Below are positions 32,433 through 41,118 of a DNA stretch of 64,000 nt, piece by piece. Below the pieces are notes generated by a model that worked only from the letters and a program-made list of their open reading frames with translations, was not told the origin of the DNA and searched no databases. Within the stretch, counting starts at the first letter, position 1; each line of letters opens with the position of its first letter. A program made the translations under genes and the position numbers. The DNA comes from Rhodoplanes sp. (GTDB taxonomy: Bacteria > Pseudomonadota > Alphaproteobacteria > Rhizobiales > Xanthobacteraceae). The stretch lies in NCBI RefSeq assembly GCF_013377085.1, contig NZ_JACAAX010000004.1, forward strand, positions 186,001 to 250,000. Direction: 5' to 3'.

Positions 32433-33551
32433 TCACGCCGTCGCTTCGAGATAGAGGGCGAGCAGCGCGTCCTCGGCGATCTGCCGTTCGGCGCCCGACA
32501 GCGCCGGGTCGGCGGCCCGTGCCTTCAGGCTCTCGGCGACGCGGCGCAGGACGCCGTCGAAGTCGATGCTCTCCAGATCGGCGGCGTCCGGCCGCACGGC
32601 GAGCGCCAGCGCCGCGTCGAGATGGAACACGGCGGCCTGCAGCCGCTCCAGCCAGTCGTCGAGCTTGCGGCGGTCCGCGATCGACACCGCGCCCGTGATC
32701 TTCAGCTTCAGCACCAGCTTCGACATCGGGTCTTGGGTCGTGCGCAGCAGCGCCTCGCGGGCCGCCAGCGGCTCGGCATCGGCGATCTCGACGGCGTCGC
32801 TCGCCCAGCGATACGTGCCGACGGCGCGGGGCTCGACCAGCGGCGGGGCGCCGGCCTCCGTCACCGTGACCAGCAGCGCGCTGCCGACCGTCTGGCTGTC
32901 GTGGCGGTCTGGCTCGGGCGTGCCCGAATACCAGGTGCGTGGACCGATCTCGCGGGTGCGGTGCCAGTCGCCGAGCGCGAGGTAATCGAGGCCGGCTTTT
33001 TGGGCGCGGCCCGGATCGATCTGGTTGGTCGCCTCGCCCTCCGCCTCCGGCGTGCCGAAGCGCGTGACGGCGCCGTGGGCGAGGCCGATGCGGATCGTGC
33101 CGATCGGCGTCGGCGTGTCGTCCATGCGGGCGGTGAGGTCGCGGGTCTCGGCCCGGCTGGTCAGCGGCGCCGGCAGCAGCACGGCATCGGGGGCGAGCGC
33201 CATCGGCGTCGCGGTGAGATGCAGCCGCACATTTGCAGGAGGTCCGAGAGCGGCCAGCCGCTCCCACACGCCGCCCGGCCGGTGGGCATCGTGGTTGCCC
33301 GGCAGCAGGTGCCAGGTGACGCCGGGAAAGCCGCGCATGCGCTCGAGCGGCGCCCGCAGCGTGACATTGGTGGGCGTGTCGCTGTCGAAGACGTCGCCGG
33401 CGACCAGCACATGAGCGGCATTTTCCGCGACGGCGAGCCGGCCGAGGCTTTCGATGGCGTCGAGCCGGGCGCCGCGCAGCGCCTCGGCCTTGTCGCCGAA
33501 GCGGACGAAGGGCTTGCCGATCTGCCAGTCGGCCGTGTGGACGAAACGCAT
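32433..33551 (-). CDS. SbcD/YhaO-like metallophosphoesterase (DNA repair nuclease)
   Basis: Calcineurin-like phosphoesterase of 372 aa, predicted nuclease partner of the adjoining ATPase. Metal motifs: HTADWQIG at the start (DxH replaced by DxQ, a form I recall in other alphaproteobacterial relatives), AGDVFDSD, GNHDAHR, and GLAHG and LGDWHRT later. The C-terminal ~100 residues form the capping and partner-binding part. Cytoplasmic. Starts at ATG 33551 with no strong ribosome site visible. Confidence 0.87.
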   Translation of the reverse strand: MRFVHTADWQIGKPFVRFGDKAEALRGARLDAIESLGRLAVAENAAHVLVAGDVFDSDTPTNVTLRAPLERMRGFPGVTWHLLPGNHDAHRPGGVWERLAALGPPANVRLHLTATPMALAPDAVLLPAPLTSRAETRDLTARMDDTPTPIGTIRIGLAHGAVTRFGTPEAEGEATNQIDPGRAQKAGLDYLALGDWHRTREIGPRTWYSGTPEPDRHDSQTVGSALLVTVTEAGAPPLVEPRAVGTYRWASDAVEIADAEPLAAREALLRTTQDPMSKLVLKLKITGAVSIADRRKLDDWLERLQAAVFHLDAALALAVRPDAADLESIDFDGVLRRVAESLKARAADPALSGAERQIAEDALLALYLEATA

Positions 33552-33689
33552 GGGAACCCGGGTGCCTGGCGACGGCGCGGCGCGCCGATTCGCAGGCCGG
33601 ATACTAGCGGAGTCTGGTTTTGCTCGGCAGTGCGCCGCCGCCGTCGGGTGGTCGTCCCCGGGATCGGGTCGTCGCAGAGGCCGGCGCGC

Positions 33690-34670
33690 TCACGCTGGCT
33701 TCACCGGCGTCATGCGGCGCGCCATGGCGATCGCCGCCGCCATGTTGTGGTGATCGGCGACGCCCTTCCAGGCGATGTCGAAGGCGGTGCCGTGGTCGAC
33801 CGAGGTGCGCAGGATCGGCAGGCCGGCCGTGATGTTGACGGTCTCGTGCTTGCCGATCAGCTTGGCCGGGATGTGGCCCTGGTCGTGGAACTGGGCGACC
33901 ACGATCTCGTACTTGCCGTCGATCGCCTGCTGGAACACCACGTCGCCCGGGATCGGGCCGTGGGCGTCGATCCCTTCGGCGCGGGCAGCCGCGACCGCCG
34001 GCTTGACGTAGTCGTCGTCCTCGCTGCCGTAAAGCCCACCCTCGCCGCAATGGGGATTGAGGCCGGCCACCGCGACCCGCGGCGCCGCCACCCCGGTGGT
34101 CAGCACGTGCCGGTGGGCGACCCGGATCGTCTCCAGCACCAGATCGGTGCGGCAGAGCCCGGCGGCCTGCGCCAGCGAGACGTGGGTCGAGACGTGGATC
34201 ACGGCGAACTGGGGGCACGCCAGCACGGCGTAGTTCTTCTTCACCCCGGTGAAATGGGCGAGCAGGCCGGCATGGCCGTTGAGCGCGTAGCCGGCCATGC
34301 GCAGCGCGGTCTTGTTGAGCGAGGCCGTGCAGACGACGTCGATCTCGCCGGCGAGCGCCATCTCGACGGCCGTCTTGACGCAGCGGCAGGCGGCCTCGCC
34401 GGCGTCAGCCGAGAGCGTCCCGGGCAGGATGGCGTCGCGGTTCGGGGCCTCGACGGCGAGCAGCGGCACGGCGCCGCTCGGCACCGCCGCGTCATGCGGC
34501 ACGAAATGCAGCGCGCTCCCGACCAGGCGGTTGGCCCGCTCCATGAAGACCGGATCGCCGATGACGATGGTGGCGGCGCGCTCGGCGGCCGGCAGCTCGG
34601 CCAGAGCCTTGCAGATGACCTCCGGTCCGATGCCGGCCGGATCCCCCATGGTGAGACCGATCGTGTTCAT
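33690..34670 (-). CDS. pdxA2: PdxA2-like 4-phospho-D-tetronate dehydrogenase
   Basis: NAD-dependent oxidative decarboxylase of 326 aa, homologous to PdxA. It carries LTMGDPAGIGPEV at the N-terminus and metal-ligand histidines in HVSTHVSLA and AQFHDQGHIPAK. Because a DUF1537 kinase lies directly divergent, the likely substrate is D-threonate or D-erythronate 4-phosphate, giving dihydroxyacetone phosphate and CO2, rather than the vitamin-B6 intermediate. The pairing of PdxA2 with DUF1537 kinases is established; the exact tetronate is inference. Starts at ATG 34670. Confidence 0.85.
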   Translation of the reverse strand: MNTIGLTMGDPAGIGPEVICKALAELPAAERAATIVIGDPVFMERANRLVGSALHFVPHDAAVPSGAVPLLAVEAPNRDAILPGTLSADAGEAACRCVKTAVEMALAGEIDVVCTASLNKTALRMAGYALNGHAGLLAHFTGVKKNYAVLACPQFAVIHVSTHVSLAQAAGLCRTDLVLETIRVAHRHVLTTGVAAPRVAVAGLNPHCGEGGLYGSEDDDYVKPAVAAARAEGIDAHGPIPGDVVFQQAIDGKYEIVVAQFHDQGHIPAKLIGKHETVNITAGLPILRTSVDHGTAFDIAWKGVADHHNMAAAIAMARRMTPVKPA

Positions 34671-34761
34671 CTGTGCGGTTCCGAGGAATGTCGTCGAGGC
34701 CTCGCCCGATCCGGGAAAGCCACCACGGTGACATCCGCATTATCACAAGAATTGCGTTAGA

Positions 34762-34780
34762 ACCATACATGTTTTATGGT
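34762..34780. promoter_or_regulatory. Operator-like inverted repeat in the pdxA2/kinase divergent promoter
   Basis: ACCATACATGTTTTATGGT: 6-base arms (ACCATA/TATGGT) around 7 bases, inside an AT-rich 50-base patch between the two divergent genes. A similar block lies before the TRAP genes (40987-41000). The DeoR-type regulator downstream is the natural candidate binder; this is inference. Confidence 0.5.
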
Positions 34781-34870
34781 ACAAACTCGGTCGCGCGATG
34801 TGTCGATCGGGCTCGCGCGGCCCGAGGATCTCGCCGTCGGACCGGCTCCGGCGGCCGTGAGGGACCGCGC

Positions 34871-36238
34871 ATGTTGGGCCGTTCGGACAGCTCCGGGCTG
34901 ATCCTGAGCTTCTATGGCGACGATTTCACCGGCTCGACCGATGCGCTCGAGGCGGTGGCGATGGCCGGAATCCCGGCCATGCTGTTCCTCGAGCCGCCGA
35001 CCCGCGAGGATCTGGTGCGCTGGCCCGGGCTGCGCGCCGTCGGGGTCGCCGGCACCAGCCGCAGCGAAAGCCCCGCCTGGATGGACACGCATCTGCCCGG
35101 GGTGTTCGAGCGCCTGAAGGCGCTCGGCGCACCGCTCTGCCACTACAAGACCTGCTCGACCTTCGATTCCGCCCCGAGCGTCGGCAATATCGGCCGCGCC
35201 GCCGAGATCGGGCAGCGGGTGTTCGGTACCTCCGTGCTGGTGGTGGTCGGCGTCACCCGGTACCAGCGCCATGTCGTGTTCTCGACCCTGTTCGCGGCGG
35301 GCAGCATATCGGGTGCCCAGGAGGTGTTCCGGATCGACCGGCATCCGACCATGAGCCGCCACCCGGTGACCCCGATGACCGAGGCGGATCTGCGCCGGCA
35401 TCTCGCGGCGCAGACCAGCCGGTCGATCGTCGGCTTCGATTTCCGGCGCATGCTGGCCGACGATGCGTCCTCGGCGCTGCAGGCCGCTCTTGCCGCCGCC
35501 GACATGGTGATTCTCGACACTTTCGACGCGGCGACCACGCGAGCGACCGGCCGGCTGCTGGCCGAGCACGCCGCGCGGAAGCCGGCCTTCGTGGTCGGGT
35601 CGTCGGGCGTCGAGTACGCGCTCGTCGATCATCTCACGGCGGCCGGCGAGCTGCCGCTCGCGCCGCCGCCGACCGCGCGCGGCGCGGTGGACAGGCTGAT
35701 CGCGGTGTGCGGAAGCTGCTCGCCCGTCACCGAAAGCCAGATCACCTGGGCGGACTCGAACGATCTTGCCGTCGTCGCCGTCGACACGGTGGCGATGGTG
35801 AACGGCGGCGAGGCGATCGAGGCCGACCTCGCCGACGCGGTTGCGGCGGCCTTGTCGACACGGGCCGGCGTCGTCTTGCACACGGCGCGCGGACCGACCG
35901 ATCCTCGGCTCGGGCCGACCCGCGCGGCGCTCGAGAAGCGCGGGCTCACCGGCTTCGACAGCGCGCGGGTGCTCGGCGGCAGCCTCGGGCGCGCGCTTCG
36001 CCGCGCCGTCGCCCGCACCGGCGTCACCCGCGTGGTGCTGGCCGGAGGCGATTCGTCCAGCCACACCGTCTCGGCCATGGGGGTCGAGGCGCTCGAGGTG
36101 GCGGGGCCGCTCGTCCCCGGCGCGCCGCTGTGCCGGATCCATTCGTCCGACGCCGTCATCGACGGCGTCGAGATCTCCCTCAAAGGCGGGCAGGTGGGCA
36201 GCTCCGACTTCTTCGCCCGCGTGCTCGCCGGGCACTGA
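34871..36238 (+). CDS. Four-carbon acid-sugar kinase (DUF1537 family)
   Basis: ATP-dependent kinase of 455 aa for a tetronate (D-threonate or D-erythronate type). The N-terminal substrate domain starts ILSFYGDDFTGSTDAL (~10-25), where DDxTG is the family motif. The C-terminal nucleotide domain has GRALRRAVA and VLAGGDSSSHTVSAMG, followed by GAPLCRI and SLKGGQVG near the end. The ATG at 34871 places the motif at the normal distance. It is followed after 19 bases by the DeoR regulator and then the aldolase, so these three probably form an operon. Confidence 0.88.
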   Translation: MLGRSDSSGLILSFYGDDFTGSTDALEAVAMAGIPAMLFLEPPTREDLVRWPGLRAVGVAGTSRSESPAWMDTHLPGVFERLKALGAPLCHYKTCSTFDSAPSVGNIGRAAEIGQRVFGTSVLVVVGVTRYQRHVVFSTLFAAGSISGAQEVFRIDRHPTMSRHPVTPMTEADLRRHLAAQTSRSIVGFDFRRMLADDASSALQAALAAADMVILDTFDAATTRATGRLLAEHAARKPAFVVGSSGVEYALVDHLTAAGELPLAPPPTARGAVDRLIAVCGSCSPVTESQITWADSNDLAVVAVDTVAMVNGGEAIEADLADAVAAALSTRAGVVLHTARGPTDPRLGPTRAALEKRGLTGFDSARVLGGSLGRALRRAVARTGVTRVVLAGGDSSSHTVSAMGVEALEVAGPLVPGAPLCRIHSSDAVIDGVEISLKGGQVGSSDFFARVLAGH

Positions 36239-36257
36239 AACGCCCTGGAGGCTGCCG

Positions 36258-37016
36258 GTGAATCCCGACGAACGCCGCCGCGAGATCGTCAAGCTCGTCC
36301 AGAACGAGAAGACCGTGCAGCTCGACGATCTCTCCGAGCGGCTCGGTGTGAGCCGCATGACGGTCCACCGCGACCTCGACCTGCTCGAGAGCCGGGGCCT
36401 GCTGCGCAAGGAGCGGGGCGGGGCGACTGCCGAGAGCTCGCTGCTGTTCGAGAGCAACTTCCACTACCGCCTGCAGTTCGGTCAGGCCGAGAAGCGGGCG
36501 CTGGCGAAGGCCGCCCGCGCCCTGATCGAGCCAGGCGCCGTGGTGATGATCGACGACAGCACCTCGACGCTGCCGATCTGCGACGAGCTGGAGACGATCG
36601 AGCACGTGACGGTGATCACCAACTCGCTCGCCGCCTGCGATCGGCTGCGCGACCGCACCAATGTGCGGCTGATCCTCACCGGTGGCATCTTCAACGACAC
36701 CCTGCAGGGCTTCTACGGGCTGGTGTGCGAACAGGCGCTGAGCAAGCTGCGGGCCGACTGGGCCTTCCTGTCGGCATCGTCGGCGATCGGCATCGCCCTG
36801 TACCATCAGGACCAGGAGGTGGTGCGTGTGAAGCGCGCCATGATGGCCGCGGCGGAGCGCTCGGTGATGCTGCTCGACGCCTCGAAGTTCAAGACGCGTG
36901 CCCTCAATCACTTCGCGGATCTCACCGAATTCGATCGGGTGCTCGTCGATCGACAACTCGACGAGACGTCGGCGCAGCGTCTGCGCCAGGCGGGAATCTC
37001 GTTCGATCTCGTCTAG
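36258..37016 (+). CDS. DeoR/GlpR-family transcriptional regulator
   Basis: Repressor-type regulator of 252 aa. The N-terminal winged HTH (~1-57) includes QLDDLSERLGVSRMTVHRDL. A DeoR-C sugar-phosphate sensor domain follows, with MIDDSTSTLPICD, VITNSLAA and LTGGIFNDTLQGFYG. The GTG start at 36258 has CTGGAGG 8 bases upstream. It lies within the kinase-aldolase operon and probably represses it and the divergent pdxA2 gene, sensing a phosphorylated intermediate. Confidence 0.9.
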   Translation: MNPDERRREIVKLVQNEKTVQLDDLSERLGVSRMTVHRDLDLLESRGLLRKERGGATAESSLLFESNFHYRLQFGQAEKRALAKAARALIEPGAVVMIDDSTSTLPICDELETIEHVTVITNSLAACDRLRDRTNVRLILTGGIFNDTLQGFYGLVCEQALSKLRADWAFLSASSAIGIALYHQDQEVVRVKRAMMAAAERSVMLLDASKFKTRALNHFADLTEFDRVLVDRQLDETSAQRLRQAGISFDLV

Positions 37017-37031
37017 CCGGAAAGACATGCC

Positions 37032-37892
37032 ATGCCGCAGACGTTGGGCAAGCAGCTTCGCCTTTCGCGTATCGTCGATCCGAAGACGAAGCGCGGCTTC
37101 TGCATCGCCTTCGACCACGCGCTGCAGCTCGGCCCCTGTGCCGGCATGGAGCGGCCGGAGGAGAGCCTCGACCAGATGGCCGAGGCGGGGGTCGACGCCG
37201 TCATCCTGCCGCTCGGCTCGGCCCTGCAGTACGGCCCGCGGCTGGTCGCCAATGGCGGTCCGGCCCTGATCCTGCGGCTCGACCAGACCACCATGTGGCG
37301 CGAGGGAACGCCGCTCGGCTATACCGACGGGCATACGCGCCTGGTCGCCGCCGTGGAGGACGCAGTCGCGCTCGGTGCCGAGGCGGTGATCACCTATCTG
37401 TTCGTCGGCCACAATGATCCGGCCGAGGAGACGGCGGCGTTCCGCGACAATGCCGCCGTCAACGCCGCTGCGCGAAAAGCCGGGATGGTCCACATCATCG
37501 AGACCATGGGGGCGCGCGGGGCGCGCGCCGGCGACGTCCACGACGGCGAGTTCGTCCGCTTCCATTCGCGCATCGGGGTCGAGATGGGCGCCGACGTCAT
37601 CAAGACCGACTGGCCGGGAAGCGTCGCGGCGCTCCGTCGTGTCACGGCGGCGTTGCCGGTGCCGGTGATGCTCGCCGGTGGCCCGCGCGACGGCACCGAC
37701 CGCGGGACCATCGAGCTGGTCGACGCGATCATGAAGGGCGGTGCCGCCGGCATCCTGTTCGGCCGGGCGATCTTCCAGGCGCTCGATCCGCTCGCCGTGA
37801 TGAAGGCGTGCCGGGCGATCGTCCACGACCGGCTCCCGGTCGATGCCGCCATCGAACAATCCGGTTTCCGCGGGTCTCCGGCGGCGGCCTGA
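37032..37892 (+). CDS. Class I aldolase (FbaB/LsrF/DeoC-like)
   Basis: Schiff-base aldolase of 286 aa, with an N-terminal FCIAFDHALQLGP block and the catalytic lysine in GADVIKTDWPGS (~190-201). VMLAGGPRDGTDRG is the phosphate-binding region. Its position behind the DUF1537 kinase and the DeoR regulator suggests it acts on a product of the same pathway. The classic D-tetronate route needs no aldolase, so a variant pathway or side substrate is possible. It ends with a terminator. Confidence 0.86.
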   Translation: MPQTLGKQLRLSRIVDPKTKRGFCIAFDHALQLGPCAGMERPEESLDQMAEAGVDAVILPLGSALQYGPRLVANGGPALILRLDQTTMWREGTPLGYTDGHTRLVAAVEDAVALGAEAVITYLFVGHNDPAEETAAFRDNAAVNAAARKAGMVHIIETMGARGARAGDVHDGEFVRFHSRIGVEMGADVIKTDWPGSVAALRRVTAALPVPVMLAGGPRDGTDRGTIELVDAIMKGGAAGILFGRAIFQALDPLAVMKACRAIVHDRLPVDAAIEQSGFRGSPAAA

Positions 37893-37915
37893 GCGGCCGG
37901 TTCAGTCCGGCCGGG

Positions 37916-37948
37916 AAAGGGCGGCGCCGGTTGCGCCGCCCTTTCTTT
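37916..37948 (+). terminator. Rho-independent terminator after the aldolase
   Basis: A perfect 12-bp stem, AAAGGGCGGCGC / GCGCCGCCCTTT, with a 5-base loop, then CTTT. It ends the kinase - DeoR - aldolase unit. Confidence 0.9.
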
Positions 37949-37985
37949 GCCCGCCGAACGTCCGCGCTTGCGCCGCCAGGACGAT

Positions 37986-38018
37986 GAGAGGCCCGTGTCG
38001 GGGCGACACGGACCTCTC
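37986..38018. terminator. Bidirectional-type hairpin between convergent operons
   Basis: GAGAGGCCCGTGTCG / CGACACGGACCTCTC, a 15-bp stem with one mismatch and a 3-base loop. It lies just beyond the end of the TRAP operon read leftward and probably terminates it. Confidence 0.75.
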
Positions 38019-38022
38019 GGCC

Positions 38023-38045
38023 GACGGTCGTGGGCGACGACCGTC
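38023..38045 (-). terminator. Small hairpin at the stop codon of the TRAP permease
   Basis: GACGGTCGT / ACGACCGTC, a perfect 9-bp stem with a 5-base loop. The right arm reaches into the stop codon of the QM gene. With the neighbouring hairpin it forms a double barrier between the two convergent operons. Confidence 0.6.
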
Positions 38046-39975
38046 AGAAGCGCAGATGCGGGGCCGTCAGCCAGGGCACGGCGGCGACGATGACGGCGGC
38101 GATCAGCAGCGATGCCATGTAGGGCCAGATGGCGTGCATCGCCTTGTCGGGCGGCACCCGGCCGATGGCGCAGGCCTGGTAGAAGCCGATGCCCAGCGGC
38201 GGGGTGAACAGGCCGAGGCTCATCGAGAGCACCATCATGATGGCGTAGTGCACCGGCTCGATGCCGAGATCGTGGGCGATCGGGAACAGCAGCGGTGCGA
38301 ACACCACGATGGCCGGGATGCCCTCCAGCACGCAGCCGAGGATGGCGAACACCACGATCGACAGCGCCAGGAAGCCGTAGGCGCCGCCCGGCATCTGCGC
38401 CATGCCGTGGGCGAGCTGCTGCGAGAAGCCGGACTGGGTGAGGGCCCAGGCCATGGCGGTGGCGGTGCCGAGGATGATCATGATGGCGCCGGACAGCGCC
38501 AGGGTGTCGCACAGCATCGGCCACACCCGCTCGAGCGGGAATTGCCGGTAGATCACGATGGCGACCACGACCGTGTAGACCACCCCGATGGTCGACACCT
38601 CGGTTGCGGTGGCGACGCCGCTGACCACCGCCCAGCGGATCAGCACCAGCAGCAGCAGGGCCGGGATGGAGGCGGCAAAAGCCTTCAGCACCTGCTTGCC
38701 GGAGGCCCGCACGGCCTCGCTGACGTCCTCGCCGCGGGAACGGAAATACGCCACGACGACGAGCCCGATCGCACCGACCGCCGCCGGCAGCAGGCCGCCC
38801 GTGAACAAGGCGGCGATCGACACCCCGGTGACCGAGCCCACCGTGATCAGCACGATCGAGGGCGGGATGGTCTCGGCCATGGCGGCCGACGACGACAGCA
38901 GGCCGATCAGCTCGCCGGGCTCCTTGCCGCGGCGCTGCATCTCCGGCAGCAGCACCGGCGCGATCGCCGCCATGTCGGCCGCCTTCGAGCCGGAAATGCC
39001 GGAGACGAGATACATGGCGCCGACCAGGACGTAGGAGAGCCCGCCCTTGAAGTGGCCGACCAGGGCGGTGAGCAGGTTGATCAGCACGGCGGCGAGGCCC
39101 GTCATCTCGATCAGCAGGCCGAGCAGCACGAACAGCGGGATCGACAGCAGCACGAAGGTCGACATGCCCTCGTCCATGCGGCTGATCACGATGCTCATCG
39201 GCATGTGGGTCATGAACTCGAGATAGACGACGGTCGAGAGCCCGAATGCGAAGGCGATCGGGGCGCCGCCGAGCACCAGGGCGGTGACGCCGATGCCGAA
39301 GAAGATCAGCAGGTTCCAGTTCTCCATGTCCTGCATCTGCGGCAGGAACACCGTGAGGGCGACCCCGCAGGCGACCATCAGGCCGATCGCGAAGGCGAGG
39401 TCGGCCGGCTTCGCCCGCTGGACGAGCTGCAGCACGGCGACGATCAGCATCAGGGTGGTGCCGGTGAGGATGGCGGCGGAGCGGACGGTGTCCGGAAGCT
39501 GCAGGGCGGGTGTCGTGATCGCCATCTGGTCGACGGCGTGCTCGAAGGCCGGCTGCAGGATCAGGCCGAGGAACAGGATCACGGCGGCCGCCGAGCAGGT
39601 CTCGATCCGGTCGCGCCACGGACGCGGAAACAGGGCGGAGACGACGGTGAGGCGCATGTGGCCGCCCTTGTGCTGGGCGACGACGGCGCCGAGCATGCAC
39701 AGCCACAGGAACAGGATGGAGGCGAGCTCGTCCGACCAGACCAGCGGCTTGTGCAGGCCGTAGCGGAAGGCGACGCCGGTGAACAGGACGACCACCTCGA
39801 CGACGACCAGGATGGCGCCGGGAACCTCGGTGAGGAGCGCGATGCCGCGCTCCAGGCGGGCGCAGGCGGCCTTCAGGGCCGCAAGCCCGCCGGGCGCGAC
39901 GCCCGACGGGTCCACGACGATGGCGTCAGCCGAGGGGGCCGACGTATTTTTCGAGGCGGGTCCAGGCGTCGTCAC
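38044..39975 (-). CDS. TRAP transporter fused small+large permease (DctQM)
   Basis: Inner-membrane protein of ~643 aa. Residues ~45-190 are the small Q subunit with four helices (VPGAILVVVEVVVLFTGVAF, then WSDELASILFLWLCMLGAVVA). The rest is the large M subunit with about 12 helices, including GSKAADMAAIAPVLLPEM and MSLGLFTPPLGIGFY. QM fusions are known in some TRAP systems (SiaQM type). The GTG at 39975 makes a 50-base overlap with dctP; a GTG at 39912 after the dctP stop is possible, but no ribosome site decides. Together with DctP it imports an organic acid, perhaps the four-carbon acid sugar used nearby. Confidence 0.87.
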   Translation of the reverse strand: MTTPGPASKNTSAPSADAIVVDPSGVAPGGLAALKAACARLERGIALLTEVPGAILVVVEVVVLFTGVAFRYGLHKPLVWSDELASILFLWLCMLGAVVAQHKGGHMRLTVVSALFPRPWRDRIETCSAAAVILFLGLILQPAFEHAVDQMAITTPALQLPDTVRSAAILTGTTLMLIVAVLQLVQRAKPADLAFAIGLMVACGVALTVFLPQMQDMENWNLLIFFGIGVTALVLGGAPIAFAFGLSTVVYLEFMTHMPMSIVISRMDEGMSTFVLLSIPLFVLLGLLIEMTGLAAVLINLLTALVGHFKGGLSYVLVGAMYLVSGISGSKAADMAAIAPVLLPEMQRRGKEPGELIGLLSSSAAMAETIPPSIVLITVGSVTGVSIAALFTGGLLPAAVGAIGLVVVAYFRSRGEDVSEAVRASGKQVLKAFAASIPALLLLVLIRWAVVSGVATATEVSTIGVVYTVVVAIVIYRQFPLERVWPMLCDTLALSGAIMIILGTATAMAWALTQSGFSQQLAHGMAQMPGGAYGFLALSIVVFAILGCVLEGIPAIVVFAPLLFPIAHDLGIEPVHYAIMMVLSMSLGLFTPPLGIGFYQACAIGRVPPDKAMHAIWPYMASLLIAAVIVAAVPWLTAPHLRF

Positions 39976-40945
39976 CGAACTTCTCCCTCCACTGGGCGTA
40001 GAATCCGGCCTTCTTCAGCGCGTCGCGGAAGGGCTGCGGGTCCGGTCGGCTGAACACCATGCCCTTGGTCTCGAGCTCGGCCTGGACGGAGCTGTTCAGG
40101 GCGGCGATGTCGTCGCGCTGCTTCATCCCCGAGTCGTCGAGCGCCGTCTGGGCGATCTTGCGCATGTCGCCCGGCAGCCGGTTCCATGTCTTGCCCGAGG
40201 CGATGAACAGGAAGCCGTCCCAGATGTGGTTGGTCAGCATGCCGTATTTCTGCACCTCGTAGAGCTTGGCGGTGCGGATGATCGGCAGCGGGTTCTCCTG
40301 GGCGTCGACGATCCGGGTCTGCAGGGCCGTGTAGACCTCGCTGAACTGCATCGAGGTCGGGGCGGCGCCGAGCGCTTGGAACAGGCTGATCGAGAGCTGG
40401 CTGACCGGCACGCGGATCTTGATGCCGGCGAGGTCGTCGGGCGTCACCACCGGCTTGCCCGAGGTGGTGAGCTGGCGGAAGCCGTTGTCCCACACCTTCG
40501 GCATCATGTGCAGGCCGGCCTTCTCGATCGCGCCGCCGATGAAGGCGCCGAGGTCGCCGTCCATGGCGGCCCACACCTTGTCGTAGCTCGGGAAGGCGAA
40601 GCCGAGCGCGTTGATCGGCGCGGCCGGCACCAGGGTCGCGATCACCAGGGCGGACGGCGTGAAGAAGTCCAGGGCGCCCGACCGCACCTGGTTGAGCATG
40701 TCGGTGTCGCCGCCGAGCTGGTTGTTCGGGAAGATCCGGATCTCGAGATCCCCGTTGGTCTCCGTCTTGATCCGCTCCGCCGCCTCCAGGGCGCGCACGT
40801 TCAGCGGATGCGTGAGGGGGAGGTTGTTGCCGTACTTGTAAACGAACTTGGCGGCGGCGCGGGCCCGCAGATGGGGCATGGCGAGGATGGCCGGGCCGGC
40901 CAGGGCGGCGGTGGCGAGAAGGCTGCGTCGGCTGAGGTGGGGCAT
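39926..40945 (-). CDS. TRAP transporter substrate-binding protein DctP
   Basis: Periplasmic receptor of 339 aa. The N-terminus SRRSLLATAALAGPAILA looks like a twin-arginine or Sec signal with cleavage near ARAAA. DctP-type blocks are seen: NNLPLTHPLNVRALEAAERI, FPNNQLGGDTDMLNQVRSGA, IRVPVSQLSISLFQALGAAP and VDAQENPLP. The conserved Arg of this family is in KIRVP. The first gene of the TRAP operon, it starts at ATG 40945. Its ligand is probably an acid related to the locus, which is inference. Confidence 0.9.
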   Translation of the reverse strand: MPHLSRRSLLATAALAGPAILAMPHLRARAAAKFVYKYGNNLPLTHPLNVRALEAAERIKTETNGDLEIRIFPNNQLGGDTDMLNQVRSGALDFFTPSALVIATLVPAAPINALGFAFPSYDKVWAAMDGDLGAFIGGAIEKAGLHMMPKVWDNGFRQLTTSGKPVVTPDDLAGIKIRVPVSQLSISLFQALGAAPTSMQFSEVYTALQTRIVDAQENPLPIIRTAKLYEVQKYGMLTNHIWDGFLFIASGKTWNRLPGDMRKIAQTALDDSGMKQRDDIAALNSSVQAELETKGMVFSRPDPQPFRDALKKAGFYAQWREKFGDDAWTRLEKYVGPLG

Positions 40946-40986
40946 CCAGAGTCACTCCCGGGTGGGTTCTGGTATGGCTTTGTAAC

Positions 40987-41000
40987 ATACTTTTTGGTAT
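40987..41000. promoter_or_regulatory. Operator-like repeat upstream of the TRAP operon
   Basis: ATACTTTTTGGTAT, a 4-6-4 inverted repeat, in an AT-rich patch 41-55 bases upstream of the dctP start, with a further GGTATGG 12 bases to its left. It shares the elements CATAC, TTTT and GGTA with the pdxA2/kinase operator candidate at 34762. Confidence 0.4.
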
Positions 41001-41118
41001 AGAGGCTGTCTAGCGATGTTCTGTTCGTAGAGAACCGGATGTGCCCAGGCCCCTGCCCGGGCAAGGTGCGCCCACTCCCCGCCCGGTGGGCGGGACGTGC
41101 GACAGGAAAGGCCGGACA

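Noticed and set aside
29531-32698. A 1055-codon plus-strand frame over the SbcC-like gene
   Set aside because: It is the mirror of a coiled-coil gene rich in GAG/CTC codons; no motif is present and it starts inside a repeat.
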